A DNA stretch of 34,123 bases, from contig CAJQSN010000079.1 of assembly GCA_905614355.1 (NCBI GenBank), forward strand, positions 1 to 34,123. Direction: 5' to 3'. The number at the start of each line of letters is the position of its first letter. Within the stretch, counting starts at the first letter, position 1. The notes under the pieces are model-generated. The model saw only the letters and a program-made list of their open reading frames with translations, had not been told where the DNA came from and did not search any database. Position numbers and translations under genes: made by a program. This stretch comes from an uncultured Rhodospirillales bacterium (GTDB lineage: Bacteria; Pseudomonadota; Alphaproteobacteria; Rhodospirillales; UBA2165). This document shows, piece by piece, positions 7,791 through 17,845 of the stretch.

Positions 7791-10028
7791 CTACCCAATA
7801 ATATTGTTCAGTGTTAGGCTCGGGCGCATAGTAGCAGACACCCTATCTTGAGGACTATGATAATAACCACCCAAGTCAACAGGTGCGCCTTGGGCTGCAA
7901 GTAACTCGTTCATGATTTTCTTTTCGTTATTGGTAAGTTGCTCTGCAATAGGTCCAAAATGAGCCTTTAAGTCCAAATCGTCATTTTGAATAGCAAGTGC
8001 TTGTGCCCAATATTGCGCAATGTAGAAGTGGCTGCCTCTATTATCAATTTCACCAACCCTACGGCTTGGTGACTGATTATTATCCAAGACTTTCTCTACT
8101 GCCTGATCAAGGGCTCTTGATAATACCAGTGCTTTGGAGTTATTTTTTGTTTCACTAAGGAATTCAAGTGAAGCTCCTAATGCACAAAATTCTCCAAGTG
8201 AATCCCAACGTAAATGCCCCTCTTCAACAAGTTGCTGAACGTGCTTGGGGGCAGAGCCCCCAGCACCTGTTTCAAACAATCCACCACCGTTTAGTAGTGG
8301 CACAATAGAAAGCATTTTAGCACTAGTTCCAACTTCTAATATTGGGAACAGGTCGGTGAGATAATCTCGTAGTACATTACCAGTGACCGAAATGGTGTCC
8401 TGCCCATTTTTTACACGCTCTAAAGAAAATCGCGTAGCGTCAACCGGTGACATTATCCGGATATCAAGGCCATGGGTGTCGTGTTGCGGTAAATACTTAT
8501 CAATTTTTTTTATTAATTCGGCATCGTGAGCACGATTTTTATTTAGCCATATAATCGCAGGAACGCCTGTAGCGCGTGCCCGACTAACTCCAAGTTTGAT
8601 CCAGTTCTGTATAGGAGCATCCTTGGTTTGACACATTCGCCATATATCATTTTCTTCAACGTTATGCTCTATAAGTGTAGCTCCACTAGCATCAATAATT
8701 CGAACTTTTCCATTTCTAGGTAATTTAAACGTTTGTGGATGTGATCCATATTCTTCGGCTTTTCTTGCCATTAGACCAACGTTGGAAACACTACCCATTT
8801 CCACTGGATTAAATGCACCATTTTTTTTACAAAAACTAATTGTTTCGCCATATATTCCGGCATAGCTGCTATCAGGAATAACACATTTTGTATCATTTTC
8901 TTTTCCATCTGGACCCCATGCTTTGCCACCAGCACGAATAAGGGCGGGTAAAGATGCATCAATAATTACATCACTGGAAACATGAAGGTTGGTGATGCCA
9001 CGGTCCGAATTGACCATATATAGATCTGGTTGCATCTTCATGCACAAATCAATATCGGCCTCGATTTCTAATTTTTTATTGGCTGGAAGTTTACATACTT
9101 TAGCCAGAAGATCACCAATGCCAAGGTCAGGGTCAACTGATAGTTTAGCAAATGTTTCTGCATGCTTTTCAAAAACACTATTTAAATAAGCAGCAACAGC
9201 ATGGCCAAAAATAATGGGATCTGAGATTTTCATCATTGTTGCTTTGACGTGGAGAGAAAATAGGACACCTTGTTTTTTAGCGTCTTTAATTTCAGCATCT
9301 AGGAAAGACCTAAGGGCTTTAGCACTCATCATTGTTCCATCAATGACGTCACCATCTTCAAGGAGATGGTTCGATTTTAAGACTGTTGAACTGCCGTCAG
9401 TATCAATAAACTCGATCTTTGCATTACCAATCGATGTGCCAGAAATTGTTATAGATTTTTCATTTGAGCAAAAATCTCCGCTACTCATCGTTGATACATG
9501 AGTTTTTGAATTGGATGCCCATTTGCCCATACTATGAGGGTTTTTTTTAGCAAATTCTTTGACGGCTTTTGGAGCGCGCCTATCGGAATTTCCTTCGCGG
9601 AGAACAGGGTTTACCGCGCTACCTAGTACTTTTCCAAACGTTTCTCTGATAGCCGTCTCTTCATCATTTTTAGGGTTCTCAGGATATGATGGAATATCGT
9701 AGTTTTGGCTTTGCAACTCCGCAATGGCGCTATTAAGTTGAGGAACTGAAGCGCTAATGTTTGGCAGTTTAATTACGTTTGCATCGGGCTCTTTGACGAG
9801 TTCTCCAAGAATTGCTAAATCGTCAGCTTGTTTTTGCGAATCGGTGAGCTTTTCAGGGAAGTTGGCTAGAATCCGACCAGCTAACGAAATATCACTAGTG
9901 GCGACTGTAATTCCTGCTGGTTCTGCGAACGACCGGATAATTGGTAGGAACGATCCACTCGCGAGTTCAGGTGCTTCGTCAACTATAGTATAAATAATAT
10001 CTGGTTTTTTACTGGGTCGGTCTGTCAT
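7791..10028 (-). CDS. icd: Isocitrate dehydrogenase [NADP+], monomeric type
   Basis: TCA-cycle enzyme that oxidatively decarboxylates isocitrate to 2-oxoglutarate, making NADPH. At 745 residues it has the length of the monomeric IDH family (about 740), not the homodimeric enzyme of about 410-420. Recognisable family segments include [20 protein letters not shown] at the N-terminus, [14 protein letters not shown] (about 139-152), the [20 protein letters not shown] region, [18 protein letters not shown] near the C-terminus, and the final [27 protein letters not shown] lies 11 bases before the ATG. A bulged hairpin (10076-10105) sits in the presumed leader. The gene is divergent from rpmB, 378 bases away. 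Confidence 0.97.
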   Translation of the reverse strand: MTDRPSKKPDIIYTIVDEAPELASGSFLPIIRSFAEPAGITVATSDISLAGRILANFPEKLTDSQKQADDLAILGELVKEPDANVIKLPNISASVPQLNSAIAELQSQNYDIPSYPENPKNDEETAIRETFGKVLGSAVNPVLREGNSDRRAPKAVKEFAKKNPHSMGKWASNSKTHVSTMSSGDFCSNEKSITISGTSIGNAKIEFIDTDGSSTVLKSNHLLEDGDVIDGTMMSAKALRSFLDAEIKDAKKQGVLFSLHVKATMMKISDPIIFGHAVAAYLNSVFEKHAETFAKLSVDPDLGIGDLLAKVCKLPANKKLEIEADIDLCMKMQPDLYMVNSDRGITNLHVSSDVIIDASLPALIRAGGKAWGPDGKENDTKCVIPDSSYAGIYGETISFCKKNGAFNPVEMGSVSNVGLMARKAEEYGSHPQTFKLPRNGKVRIIDASGATLIEHNVEENDIWRMCQTKDAPIQNWIKLGVSRARATGVPAIIWLNKNRAHDAELIKKIDKYLPQHDTHGLDIRIMSPVDATRFSLERVKNGQDTISVTGNVLRDYLTDLFPILEVGTSAKMLSIVPLLNGGGLFETGAGGSAPKHVQQLVEEGHLRWDSLGEFCALGASLEFLSETKNNSKALVLSRALDQAVEKVLDNNQSPSRRVGEIDNRGSHFYIAQYWAQALAIQNDDLDLKAHFGPIAEQLTNNEKKIMNELLAAQGAPVDLGGYYHSPQDRVSATMRPSLTLNNIIG

Positions 10029-10075
10029 ATTGGCTATAACTCCTAAAATCGTCTATCAGCCGCAGAAAAACGAAG

Positions 10076-10105
10076 CTCTAAATTCTAAATATGTGAGAAT
10101 TAGAG
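10076..10105 (-). promoter_or_regulatory. Bulged hairpin in the presumed icd leader
   Basis: CTCTAAATTCT (10076-10086) and AGAATTAGAG (10096-10105) pair over ten bases with one bulged A and a 9-base loop. On the icd strand the hairpin ends 47 bases before the ATG and is followed within a few bases by GTTTTTC. It could be an operator or a leader attenuator-like structure. The stem is AT-rich, so stability is modest. Confidence 0.3.
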
Positions 10106-10314
10106 TCGCCCATTCGCCTGTTAAAGTCTGATCATTTGCGTGCGGTATTCCTCACAAGGTCTTTTCAGCGCTTGCAACTTATGTATTGACACTTTTTATT
10201 CGTACTCACAAAGCTAAGCAACCCCGTTCCGAAAAAAAATAAAATCAAATAAATAAAAAGCGATGAATTAATTTGATATAAAGCCTGTCGTATTTGAATT
10301 TACCTTCAATTCGT

Positions 10315-10343
10315 TTGACTATTCCATATTTGAGTTCTAAAAC
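10315..10343 (+). promoter_or_regulatory. Candidate sigma-70-type promoter for rpmB
   Basis: TTGACT (10315-10320) and TAAAAC (10338-10343) are separated by exactly 17 bases and lie about 64 bases upstream of the rpmB ATG. Strength and spacing fit a ribosomal protein gene. This is a pattern match only. Confidence 0.45.
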
Positions 10344-10406
10344 AGTCCCGCTTTGAAGTACCGTTATATGAGTGATTTGGTCAATGTTTTTTAAGGGATA
10401 GGTTCT

Positions 10407-10709
10407 ATGGCGCGTCGTTGCGATGTTACCGGAAAAGGTGTTCAGACAGGGAATAATGTGAGCCATGCGCACAACAAGACGCGACGCCGTTATTTGCCAA
10501 ATGTTCAGAAGATGACATTATTTTCGGACACAATAGGTAAGGTCCCTTTAAAAATTACTGCCGATGCATTACGCTCGATTGAGCATAAGGGTGGATTAGA
10601 TTCTTATTTGCTTAATACTAGTAATTTAAAACTCGCTCCTGGAGCGTTGAAACTTAAAAATCGAATTAAGAAGGCGATATTAAAGAAAATGGAACCTAAG
10701 GCAGCTTGA
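10407..10709 (+). CDS. rpmB: 50S ribosomal protein L28
   Basis: Small basic protein of the large ribosomal subunit, 100 residues, the longer form usual in alphaproteobacteria. The N-terminus MARRCDVTGKGVQTGNNVSH and the following NKTRRRYLPNVQ are diagnostic. The start is fixed by this conserved N-terminus and by a purine-rich AAGGGATAGG ribosome site four bases before the ATG. It is monocistronic: a promoter candidate precedes it and a strong intrinsic terminator follows 25 bases after the stop. Confidence 0.98.
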   Translation: MARRCDVTGKGVQTGNNVSHAHNKTRRRYLPNVQKMTLFSDTIGKVPLKITADALRSIEHKGGLDSYLLNTSNLKLAPGALKLKNRIKKAILKKMEPKAA

Positions 10710-10734
10710 TCTCGTTAAATGAACGTCTAGTGAG

Positions 10735-10758
10735 CCCACCATTCGGTGGGTTTTTTTT
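10735..10758 (+). terminator. Intrinsic terminator of rpmB
   Basis: CCCACC and GGTGGG form a 6-base GC-rich stem around the 4-base loop ATTC, directly followed by eight T. This is the clearest intrinsic terminator in the window. A second small hairpin, GAGCC/GGCTC around 7 bases, follows at 10759-10775 without a T run. Confidence 0.9.
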
Positions 10759-10945
10759 GAGCCGACGTTTGGCTCTTAGGATTTGAGATTTAAGCTTATG
10801 CTTGACTATTTTTGTTGATTTTTTAGTTATTATTTAATTATCTAGCACGCTATTTATCAAATTAATATATAAATAAAATGATGCTATATTGGTATACTGT
10901 TGAATCTACAGCTAAGATGTAAATCTTTTAGGACGTTCATGAGCT

Positions 10946-12088
10946 TTGTTTTCTAAAAATCACATAATTGCTTTACGAATTTCTATGTTTTACGCGGCCT
11001 ATTTTGCAATGGTAGGCGTTGCATTGCCATTCTTTCCAGTTTGGCTCTCATCGAGCGGGCTTACACCGGAAAATATAGGCGTTATCATTGGCTGCTCCAC
11101 TTTTGTTAGAGTATTTTTTGATCCTGTTGTTGCTCAACTGGCAGATAAATGGGGAAGTCGACAACCCATTATTATTTTACTGGTCGCCTTTTCTTTAGTT
11201 TTTTTCTCACTTTATTTTATTACTAATACTTTTTGGACAATCCTTTTCGTTACGATTCTATATAGTAGCTGTTGTGGCGCTACCCAGCCCTTGGCTGAGA
11301 GCTTAACAATGCTTGCAGCAAAATCCGCCCAATTTGAATATGGCCGGGTCCGACTTTGGGGCTCGCTAACATTTATTTTAGCGGCAATAATCGCAGGAGA
11401 TATTTTAGTAGATAATTCATCAGATATAATTTTATTAATGATATTTGGAACTATATGTTTTTTGTTAATTGTCACTATTTTCCTACCTAATATAAAATCT
11501 TCTATAGCTGTAAGCGTAAGGTTTCCAATTGTACCTTTGCTTCGTGATAAGCCATTCACTTTGGTTCTTATTGCTGCTGCACTTATTCAGTCAAGCCACG
11601 CAGTTTACTACGGATTTGGAACTATACATTGGCAAAAAGCAGGGATTTCAGAGGTAGTAATTGGCTTGCTATGGGCTGAAGGGGTGATTTCTGAGGTTGT
11701 AGTTTTTGTCTTTGGAGGGATAATATTACGTAATATAGGGCCAGTACGATTGATATTTTTAGGAGGTTTAGCCGGTATTCTTAGGTGGATTGGCACGGGC
11801 CTTGATGATAATTTAATAATCTTGTTCATTTTACAAATATTACATGGTTTTACTTTTGGCGCGACGCACCTAGGTATTATTTATTATATTAGTAATAATG
11901 TATCGGAGAGTTTTTCTGCTACTGCGATGAGCCTTTATGCTGCGGTTGGCGGTCTTGCAATGGGCTTGATGGTTATCGCATCTGGACAGATATATGCTGT
12001 GTTGGGGGGACAAGCATACTTTGTTGTTGCAATAGTGTCTGCCTTTGGCTGTATGCTGTGTTTGTATAGTGCAACCTATAGAACTTAA
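10946..12088 (+). CDS. MFS transporter, HcaT/3-phenylpropionate-permease-like
   Basis: A 12-helix major facilitator permease of 380 residues. The N-terminal helix with MFYAAYFAMVGVALPFFPVWL, the loop DPVVAQLADKWGSRQP (MFS motif A-like) and YGRVRLWGSLTFI are typical of the subgroup that includes E. coli HcaT and nucleoside:H+ symporter-like proteins. The substrate is unknown. The start is TTG at 10946, because the frame is closed by TGA directly upstream (10940-10942) and the first helix begins soon after. AGGA lies 12 bases before it, a slightly long spacing. A later ATG (within RISMFYAAYF) would cut into the first helix. The gene stands alone and converges on cobT. Confidence 0.85.
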   Translation: MFSKNHIIALRISMFYAAYFAMVGVALPFFPVWLSSSGLTPENIGVIIGCSTFVRVFFDPVVAQLADKWGSRQPIIILLVAFSLVFFSLYFITNTFWTILFVTILYSSCCGATQPLAESLTMLAAKSAQFEYGRVRLWGSLTFILAAIIAGDILVDNSSDIILLMIFGTICFLLIVTIFLPNIKSSIAVSVRFPIVPLLRDKPFTLVLIAAALIQSSHAVYYGFGTIHWQKAGISEVVIGLLWAEGVISEVVVFVFGGIILRNIGPVRLIFLGGLAGILRWIGTGLDDNLIILFILQILHGFTFGATHLGIIYYISNNVSESFSATAMSLYAAVGGLAMGLMVIASGQIYAVLGGQAYFVVAIVSAFGCMLCLYSATYRT

Positions 12089-12131
12089 TCCATTTTTGTC
12101 CCAGTCCGCCGGGGTTAAAGCAAAGCTAGTA

Positions 12132-13988
12132 TCAGGCTCTCTTCCGAATGTTGCGTACTAATTTTTCGTCAAATAGTTCTGTTAGGTTTTGCATCATCGT
12201 GCCGCCTAACTCTTCGGCGTCATTGATTGTTACCGCACGACGGTAGTACCGTGTCACATCGTGGCCTATGCCAATGGCAGTAAGCTCAATTGCTGTGTAT
12301 TTTTCAATATAATCGATAACGTCTCTTAAGTGTCGTTCTAGATAATTACCAGGATTAATAGAGAGTGTTGCATCATCGACTGGGGCACCGTCTGAAATTA
12401 CCATTAGAATGCGGCGTTGCTCGGGGCGACCAATAAGACGATTATACGCCCATAGGAGAGCCTCTCCATCTATATTTTCTTTTAGTAGACCCTCCCGAAG
12501 CATCAGCCCTAGGTTCTTTCTTGATCGTCGCCAAGGCGCATCAGCACTTTTGTAAATAATGTGGCGAAGATCATTTAGGCGTCCAGGGTTAGCTGGCTTC
12601 TCAGCCGAAACCCAGTCTTCACGCGATTGGCCTCCTTTCCAAGCTCTTGTTGTAAAGCCAAGCACCTCAACTTTTACAGCACACCTCTCCAGCGTCCTTG
12701 AAATTATATCAGCACTCATTGCGGCAACAGAAATGGGTCGTCCCCGCATTGAGCCTGAATTGTCGATGAGTAAAGTAACTACGGTATCTCTAAAATTAGA
12801 TTCATTCTCAACTTTATACGATAGTGGATGTTGCGGGTCTGTAACAACCCGCGATAAGCGCCCCGCGTCTAAAATACCTTCCTCAAGATCGAACTCCCAC
12901 CAACGTTGTTGTTGTGCCATCAATTTGCGCTGTAGGCGATTAGCTAGGCGGGAGACGACCCCTTGCATATGTGATAACTGTTGGTCTAGTTGGCTGCGGA
13001 GCCTGGTGAGTTCTTCTGGTTCACATAAGTCTTCTGCTAAAATAGTTTCATCATGTGTTGTTGTGTACGTTCTGTAGCTGTTGACATTACCTTTGCCAAA
13101 ATCGGGGTTTTGTGGTTGTCCGCTCATCGTTGAAGAGGGATCTTCGTCAGCATCCTCTCCTTCATCCCCCATATCTCCAATGTCTTCTAACGCATCCGGA
13201 TCAAGTCCTTCAAAGTCCATATCTTCGTTATCGCTACTGTCATCTTGGCTATCTTGCTCAATTTCGGAGTTTTCTGAAGTCTCACCGTCTTCTGTATTTT
13301 CTTCATTTTCCTGATTACCTTGTTCACCGTCACCCTCGCCCTCAGTTTCTGAGGGTAGCTCAAGGTCTTCTAAAATATTTCTAATAGTCTCGCCGAATTC
13401 TTCTTGGTCATTTATATGAATTTTAAGTTCGTTAATTTTCTCCCCCGCTTTTTCTTCAAGCCAGGATCGCCACGTATTCAGCAGTGGTTGTGCTGAATCG
13501 GGTGAGGGGTTCCCCGTTAGCCTTTCACGCAATAACAGTCCCACAGCGTCTGCAATCTGGGATTCCTCTCGCTCGGTTACCAGGTGATAGCCTTTGTCTT
13601 TGCATCGATTTTCGTGGTATGCAGCAAGGTTTGTTGCAACTCCGGAAAGCACTTGGGATCCGAGAGCCTCTACACGGGCTTGTTCTGCTATATCGAAAAG
13701 TTCAGCACTATTCCCACCTAAAGGGCGCTGGCGGTGAAAAGTCTTAACGTCGTTGTGGCGTAATCTAAGCGCCACTGCATCTGCCTCACCCCGTAGGATA
13801 CTTAAGTCACCTTCACCAAATACGCGTACGGGGGTTGGCAAGCGAGCTTGAGTGCCGTCCTCGGTTTGCGTAATCCCATGAGCGCCTGGTGCAAAGGACA
13901 CTGTTACGTTATCGCGAGCAGCGACCGCTTTAACCGTTGCTTCGGTGACACGCTTGATCAGATCTTGGGCATCCTGATCTGGAGGCAT
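12132..13988 (-). CDS. cobT: Cobaltochelatase subunit CobT
   Basis: Subunit of the aerobic cobaltochelatase CobNST, which inserts cobalt into hydrogenobyrinate a,c-diamide during cobalamin synthesis. The 618 residues comprise an N-terminal helical region (1-205), a very acidic Glu/Asp/Ser linker (about 211-284), and a C-terminal von Willebrand A domain with the MIDAS motif D409-N-S411-G-S413, then [12 protein letters not shown]. The acidic linker between domains is a known trait of CobT and of the related magnesium chelatase ChlD. The start has a strong AAGGAG site five bases before the ATG. It lies 25 bases after cobS on the same strand. No cobN is in the window; in alphaproteobacteria it is usually elsewhere. 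Confidence 0.96.
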   Translation of the reverse strand: MPPDQDAQDLIKRVTEATVKAVAARDNVTVSFAPGAHGITQTEDGTQARLPTPVRVFGEGDLSILRGEADAVALRLRHNDVKTFHRQRPLGGNSAELFDIAEQARVEALGSQVLSGVATNLAAYHENRCKDKGYHLVTEREESQIADAVGLLLRERLTGNPSPDSAQPLLNTWRSWLEEKAGEKINELKIHINDQEEFGETIRNILEDLELPSETEGEGDGEQGNQENEENTEDGETSENSEIEQDSQDDSSDNEDMDFEGLDPDALEDIGDMGDEGEDADEDPSSTMSGQPQNPDFGKGNVNSYRTYTTTHDETILAEDLCEPEELTRLRSQLDQQLSHMQGVVSRLANRLQRKLMAQQQRWWEFDLEEGILDAGRLSRVVTDPQHPLSYKVENESNFRDTVVTLLIDNSGSMRGRPISVAAMSADIISRTLERCAVKVEVLGFTTRAWKGGQSREDWVSAEKPANPGRLNDLRHIIYKSADAPWRRSRKNLGLMLREGLLKENIDGEALLWAYNRLIGRPEQRRILMVISDGAPVDDATLSINPGNYLERHLRDVIDYIEKYTAIELTAIGIGHDVTRYYRRAVTINDAEELGGTMMQNLTELFDEKLVRNIRKRA

Positions 13989-14013
13989 AGATACTCCTTA
14001 ATTATAATATAAT

Positions 14014-15015
14014 TTAAGAAAGAGTTGCGTTAGCAGCCGATTCAGGTAATTCCTTGCCAAAGCAACGTTGATAATATTCAGCGATTATTGGACGTTCGAC
14101 TTCGTCGCATTTGTTTAGAAATGTTAAGCGGAAGGCGAAGCCTAAATCATTAAAAATTTGAGCATTTTCGCCCCAAATTATAACAGTTCGTGGTGACATG
14201 ACCGTCGAGATATCACCATTTACAAAACCAGATCGCGTTAGGTCCGCAAGTTCGACCATTTTTTTCACTGTATCATGGCCTTCAGTATTATTATAGGCTT
14301 GGACTTTAGCTAGTATAATTGCTTCTTCTGCATCATGTGCTAGGTAATTGAGAGTGGTTACAATATTCCATCTATCCATCTGTCCCTGGTTAATTTGTTG
14401 CGTACCATGATATAACCCTGTTGTATCTCCGAGACCAACAGTATTCGATGTTGAAAAAAGGCGAAAGAAGGGATGGGGCTTAATTACTTTACTTTGGTCA
14501 AGTAAGGTTAACTTACCTTCAACTTCAAGTACGCGTTGGATAACAAACATAACGTCTGGACGTCCGGCATCATATTCATCGAACACTAGAGCTGCTGGGT
14601 TTTGCAAGCACCATGGTAAAATGCCCTCTTTAAATTCGGTCACTTGGTGGCCATCTTTCATTACAATGGCATCTTTTCCTATTAAATCTATTCGACTTAT
14701 GTGACTATCAAGATTAACCCTAATGCAGGGCCAATTCATTCGGGCCGCAACTTGCTCAATATGGGTAGATTTTCCGGTACCGTGGTAGCCTTGGATCATG
14801 ACACGGCGGTTATGAGCAAAACCTGCTAAAATCGCTAAAGTAGTGTCATGGTCAAACTGGTATGTGTCATCGATAGTAGGTACGTATTCATTACCTTTAC
14901 TAAATGCCGGGGTTTCCATATCTGAATTAATGCCGAACGCTTTGCGCGCCGAAATAGATATGTCTGGTGCATCAAGCGGGAATACTCCCGCGCCATCTGA
15001 AGTGGTATCGCTCAT
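14014..15015 (-). CDS. cobS: Cobaltochelatase AAA+ subunit CobS
   Basis: ATPase subunit that forms a hexameric ring with CobT and powers cobalt insertion by CobN. The 333-residue protein contains Walker [10 protein letters not shown] (76-84) and Walker [10 protein letters not shown] with D146-E147. Downstream come sensor-type [20 protein letters not shown] and arginine-rich motifs including MDRW and MSPRTV. Length and motifs match CobS, not the generic MoxR ATPases, and the cobT partner directly downstream confirms the assignment. A J-domain protein precedes it by 61 bases on the same strand, so the three may be one transcript. Confidence 0.97.
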   Translation of the reverse strand: MSDTTSDGAGVFPLDAPDISISARKAFGINSDMETPAFSKGNEYVPTIDDTYQFDHDTTLAILAGFAHNRRVMIQGYHGTGKSTHIEQVAARMNWPCIRVNLDSHISRIDLIGKDAIVMKDGHQVTEFKEGILPWCLQNPAALVFDEYDAGRPDVMFVIQRVLEVEGKLTLLDQSKVIKPHPFFRLFSTSNTVGLGDTTGLYHGTQQINQGQMDRWNIVTTLNYLAHDAEEAIILAKVQAYNNTEGHDTVKKMVELADLTRSGFVNGDISTVMSPRTVIIWGENAQIFNDLGFAFRLTFLNKCDEVERPIIAEYYQRCFGKELPESAANATLS

Positions 15016-15076
15016 CTTATTTTTTTCCGATTGTTAGGAGTAAATTTACAGTAATCAAAGGCCTAATTCATCTTAA

Positions 15077-15703
15077 TTAATTATTAGTGAGTCTTGTCAA
15101 GATAATTTCATAGGCCTCGTTGATTTGTCTAAACCTTTCTTCTAGTTTTTTATTTCCGCCGGTCCTATCTGGATGATATTTTTTTACCAGCAACTTATAA
15201 CGTGCTTTAAGTTCTGATAATTCCACTAGAACACCAAAACCCAATAATGCTAGAGCTTTTCTTTCTCCCTCTGAAAGGGGTTTTCTGGCGCCCTGTTCAG
15301 TAGGTCTCTTAAAACTAGTATCTTTAGCAAATAAACCAAAGGGATCGCTCAAATTCTCACAACCCCAACCCTTTTTCTTTGGACCAAACAGATCATCGTC
15401 GTTTTCTTGCAATCCGTCTCTTTGATGACCACCTAATGGCCATGTTGGTCTATTCCATGTCGTGTTTGATCGAATTAATTCATCGAATTCTTCATTTGAT
15501 AGGTCTTCATAATAGTTCCAAGAGCTATTGTAAATGCGAACATGCTCTAAACAATACCAGCTGTATACTTCGATTTTCTCACGTGATTGAGGTGCGCGGT
15601 GTATTCCTTCCAATGTACAACTTGGCCAGTCACATGAATGAACGTTAATTTGTGGCATGCCGGAGTTTGTGAGAGTAAATTTTTTTTCAATATTTTCTTC
15701 CAT
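15077..15703 (-). CDS. J-domain protein with N-terminal Cys/His cluster
   Basis: A 208-residue cytoplasmic protein with a C-terminal J domain (about residues 145-205). The invariant HPD is present in KKYHPDRTGGNKKLEERF, followed by INEAYEIIL, so it should stimulate an Hsp70 such as DnaK. The N-terminal part has a possible zinc site: CDWPSC, then HRAP and WYCLEHVRIYN, giving CxxxxC...CxxH. It has no Gly/Phe linker or DnaJ zinc repeats, so it is not canonical DnaJ. Such proteins are found next to cobS-cobT in alphaproteobacteria (from memory), which suggests a role in assembly or turnover of the chelatase or another client. That client is inference. Confidence 0.85.
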   Translation of the reverse strand: MEENIEKKFTLTNSGMPQINVHSCDWPSCTLEGIHRAPQSREKIEVYSWYCLEHVRIYNSSWNYYEDLSNEEFDELIRSNTTWNRPTWPLGGHQRDGLQENDDDLFGPKKKGWGCENLSDPFGLFAKDTSFKRPTEQGARKPLSEGERKALALLGFGVLVELSELKARYKLLVKKYHPDRTGGNKKLEERFRQINEAYEIILTRLTNN

Positions 15704-15854
15704 GGTGCTAATATGGTAGCTTTTTAGCTAGCTGACAAGTGATGGTAGGGCAAAATTAGGAGGGAAATGTCTCTAGATCTGATTTTTGTGATATACTCGA
15801 AAGGTGCATCTATTATAGTTTAATTTCAGTGCTAAAAATTGGAGTACATAAAGT

Positions 15855-16433
15855 CTATTTACTGCTGTCATTTCCTTCGTAAAATTCTGGCCAAATGCGC
15901 TTGACGTTTGTACCATTTGCATCGAAAGCATGGCAGGTATTTATCACTGCAGGGCGTTGGTTTTTTTTCTTTAATTTACTTTTTGCAGTAATTTTTTTAT
16001 GATGTTGCCTCGGAATTATAGATTGATAGGCTGTTGTGGCAAGTGGCCCAGTAAGCAATTGGGTAATGTGCGTACAGCCTTTAAGACCTCCTATTGCAGT
16101 TTGAACATTACGTCTCCAGCCACTAGTAATTTTTAGTCCCTTAAGGGCAGCTACATTGCCATTAATAGCTGGGCAAATATGAAAAGGTGCGGACTCAGTT
16201 AATGCTTCGGCTTTCTGAACTACTAAATCTGTATCAATTGTTAAACGGATTAGCATGTCGTGGACCGGGACTCCTGCACTCACTTCACCACGGTCTAAAT
16301 TATTAAAGCTATATGTCTTTGTGTCTGTTATTCGGCCTTCAATATCCCACAAGCCGTCTTCACGCTCATATCCCATGCAACGAATTTCGCGTGTGTGTAT
16401 TAGGTTCCTTTTAACCGGCGTTGATAATGGCAT
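15855..16433 (-). CDS. DUF2889 domain protein, function unknown
   Basis: A 192-residue soluble protein. The N-terminal half matches the DUF2889 family as I recall it: RNLIHTREIRCMGYERED, GLWDIEGRITDTKTYSF, and VPVHDMLIRLTIDTDL. The middle holds a conserved Cys/His set (FHICPAI, GLKGCTHITQLL). The C-terminal part is Lys-rich with CHAFDANG. No enzymatic function is established for this family. The start has TTGGAG five bases before the ATG. It lies between the aroK-aroB group and the J-domain/cobST group on the same strand, with gaps of 143 and 151 bases, so it may be transcribed alone. Confidence 0.85.
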   Translation of the reverse strand: MPLSTPVKRNLIHTREIRCMGYEREDGLWDIEGRITDTKTYSFNNLDRGEVSAGVPVHDMLIRLTIDTDLVVQKAEALTESAPFHICPAINGNVAALKGLKITSGWRRNVQTAIGGLKGCTHITQLLTGPLATTAYQSIIPRQHHKKITAKSKLKKKNQRPAVINTCHAFDANGTNVKRIWPEFYEGNDSSK

Positions 16434-16576
16434 ATATAATCTCCAAAACTGAGGTGGTCGTGTTTTTAATGACCTAAATTTCTTTAGGCCAACAGTTGAG
16501 TTCGGCTAAATAGGACTTAGGTCTAGATGTTAGTTCATAAAATAAGTATAAAATCACAATTTATCCAAATTTGAGG

Positions 16577-17833
16577 CTAGCTCTGTGGAGTTATACGGAT
16601 AGTAGTTATTTGATTCCGCTGACGACGCATGATTTCAAAACGTAATCCAAAGAACATGAATGCCTGACCTACTTCTGGAATACGTCGAGACTCGTGTAAT
16701 ATAATTCCAGCAATTGTTGAAGCTTCCTCATCGGGCAAACTCCACTCTAGATGGCGGTTAAGATCGCGGATAGTAAAGCTACCATCAACAATAAATGAAC
16801 CATCTGACTGAGGACGGAGGCCGGGTAAGCTAATATCATGTTCATCAGTTATATCGCCGACTATTTCCTCCAGAATATCTTCAAGAGTAACAATACCTTG
16901 AAGGCTGCCATATTCATCGACAACCAAAGCAAAATGCTCATGGCGATCGCGGAAGGCTTGCAGTTGATCTAATAAGCGGGTTGTTTCAGGAATAAACCAA
17001 GCGCTTGATACTAGTAAATCAATGTCAATATTAAAATTACCCTTATTGTATATAGCGCGGAGGACCTCTTTCGCGTGGATGACACCAATGACATTATCTG
17101 GTTGATTGCGCCATAACGGCACGCGAGTGTGCGGACTGGCGAGAACTTGATCAACAATTTTTTCTGCCGGGTCATCTGCATTGATCATAGTAATAGTTTT
17201 CCGATGAACCATAATTTCACTGACATCTATCTCAGATAGGTCTAGAACACTTCGAAGCATGGCCCTTTCATTTTGGATGATTTTGTGATCATCTGCCTCG
17301 CTTTGATGTAGTTCAATGGCTCCCCGTAATTCCTCTGTTTTAGAAGTAAAATCTTCATCGCTATCAAGTCGAATGCCAAAAACCCAAAGAGTATTTCGTG
17401 CTAATTTTTGTGTAGCGAAGGTTATTGGAGATAAAAAGAATACAAGGGGACGAATAATTGGTGCGAGTTTTAAAGCCGTTCTATCGGCATTTTGTAACGC
17501 GTAGGTTTTAGGCAAAATTTCAGCGAACATAACTACCAGGACTGTCATTAAAATTGTTGCATAGGCGATGCCTGCTTCTCCAAAAGATCCAATTAGCAAG
17601 CTAGTGGCGAGTGCTGAGGCTAAAATATTAACTAAGTTGTTACCAATTAAAATCGCCCCAATGAGCATTCCTTCGCGTTTTTGGAGTTTATTCACCGTCT
17701 TTGCACGTTTATTTCCTTTAGATTCGAGCTGGTGCATAAGTGGCCGTGAAGCAACTGTTAGTGCGGTTTCTGAGCCTGAAAAAAAAGCTGATAAAATTAA
17801 TAATACACCGATTGCGACGAGAGATATTATCAT
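16577..17833 (-). CDS. CNNM/CBS-domain membrane protein (HlyC/CorC family)
   Basis: A 418-residue inner-membrane protein of the CorB/CorC/CNNM type, linked to magnesium or other divalent cation transport. The N-terminal CNNM domain (about 1-170, four hydrophobic helices) contains SAFFSGSETALTVASR and FAEILPKTYALQ. A CBS pair follows (about 205-325, with VSEIMVHRKTI and LVVDEYGSLQGIVTLEDILEEIVGDI). A small C-terminal CorC_HlyC domain has DGSFTIRDLNRHLEWSLP and FFGLRFEIMRRQRNQIT. The old name hemolysin is misleading. It starts 12 bases after aroB, so it is the last gene of an aroK-aroB operon, an order common in alphaproteobacteria (from memory). Confidence 0.92.
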   Translation of the reverse strand: MIISLVAIGVLLILSAFFSGSETALTVASRPLMHQLESKGNKRAKTVNKLQKREGMLIGAILIGNNLVNILASALATSLLIGSFGEAGIAYATILMTVLVVMFAEILPKTYALQNADRTALKLAPIIRPLVFFLSPITFATQKLARNTLWVFGIRLDSDEDFTSKTEELRGAIELHQSEADDHKIIQNERAMLRSVLDLSEIDVSEIMVHRKTITMINADDPAEKIVDQVLASPHTRVPLWRNQPDNVIGVIHAKEVLRAIYNKGNFNIDIDLLVSSAWFIPETTRLLDQLQAFRDRHEHFALVVDEYGSLQGIVTLEDILEEIVGDITDEHDISLPGLRPQSDGSFIVDGSFTIRDLNRHLEWSLPDEEASTIAGIILHESRRIPEVGQAFMFFGLRFEIMRRQRNQITTIRITPQS

Positions 17834-17845
17834 GATGCAATAGAA

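Larger units (their letters stand above)
10029..10406. other. 378-base divergent region between icd and rpmB
   Basis: This gap holds the leaders of two divergent genes. Features listed separately are a bulged hairpin near icd and a good promoter candidate for rpmB. A TTGACA at 10186-10191 on the plus strand lacks a good -10 element at the right distance. No further protein-like frame was found; a minus-strand open stretch overlapping the start of rpmB looks like a shadow. Confidence 0.6.

Noticed and set aside
10186-10214. TTGACA on the plus strand as an rpmB promoter
   Set aside because: No acceptable -10 element lies 16-18 bases downstream; the candidate at 10315-10343 fits better.
10245-10472. 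75-residue minus-strand frame across the rpmB promoter and start
   Set aside because: It overlaps the start of rpmB and its promoter candidate, and its translation shows no domain-like pattern; most likely a shadow.
13140-13360. Possible repeat region of low complexity
   Set aside because: It is the Glu/Asp-rich linker of CobT, a known trait of the family, not a DNA repeat.
12559-13747. Several long plus-strand frames opposite cobT
   Set aside because: They mirror the CobT coding sequence, including its acidic linker, and give Ser/Pro-rich low-complexity translations with no independent support.
16473-16488. CCTAAA/TTTAGG hairpin with a GAAA loop (minus strand) upstream of the DUF2889 gene as a terminator of the aro operon
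   Set aside because: The stem is short and AT-rich and is followed by an A run, not a T run, on the operon strand.
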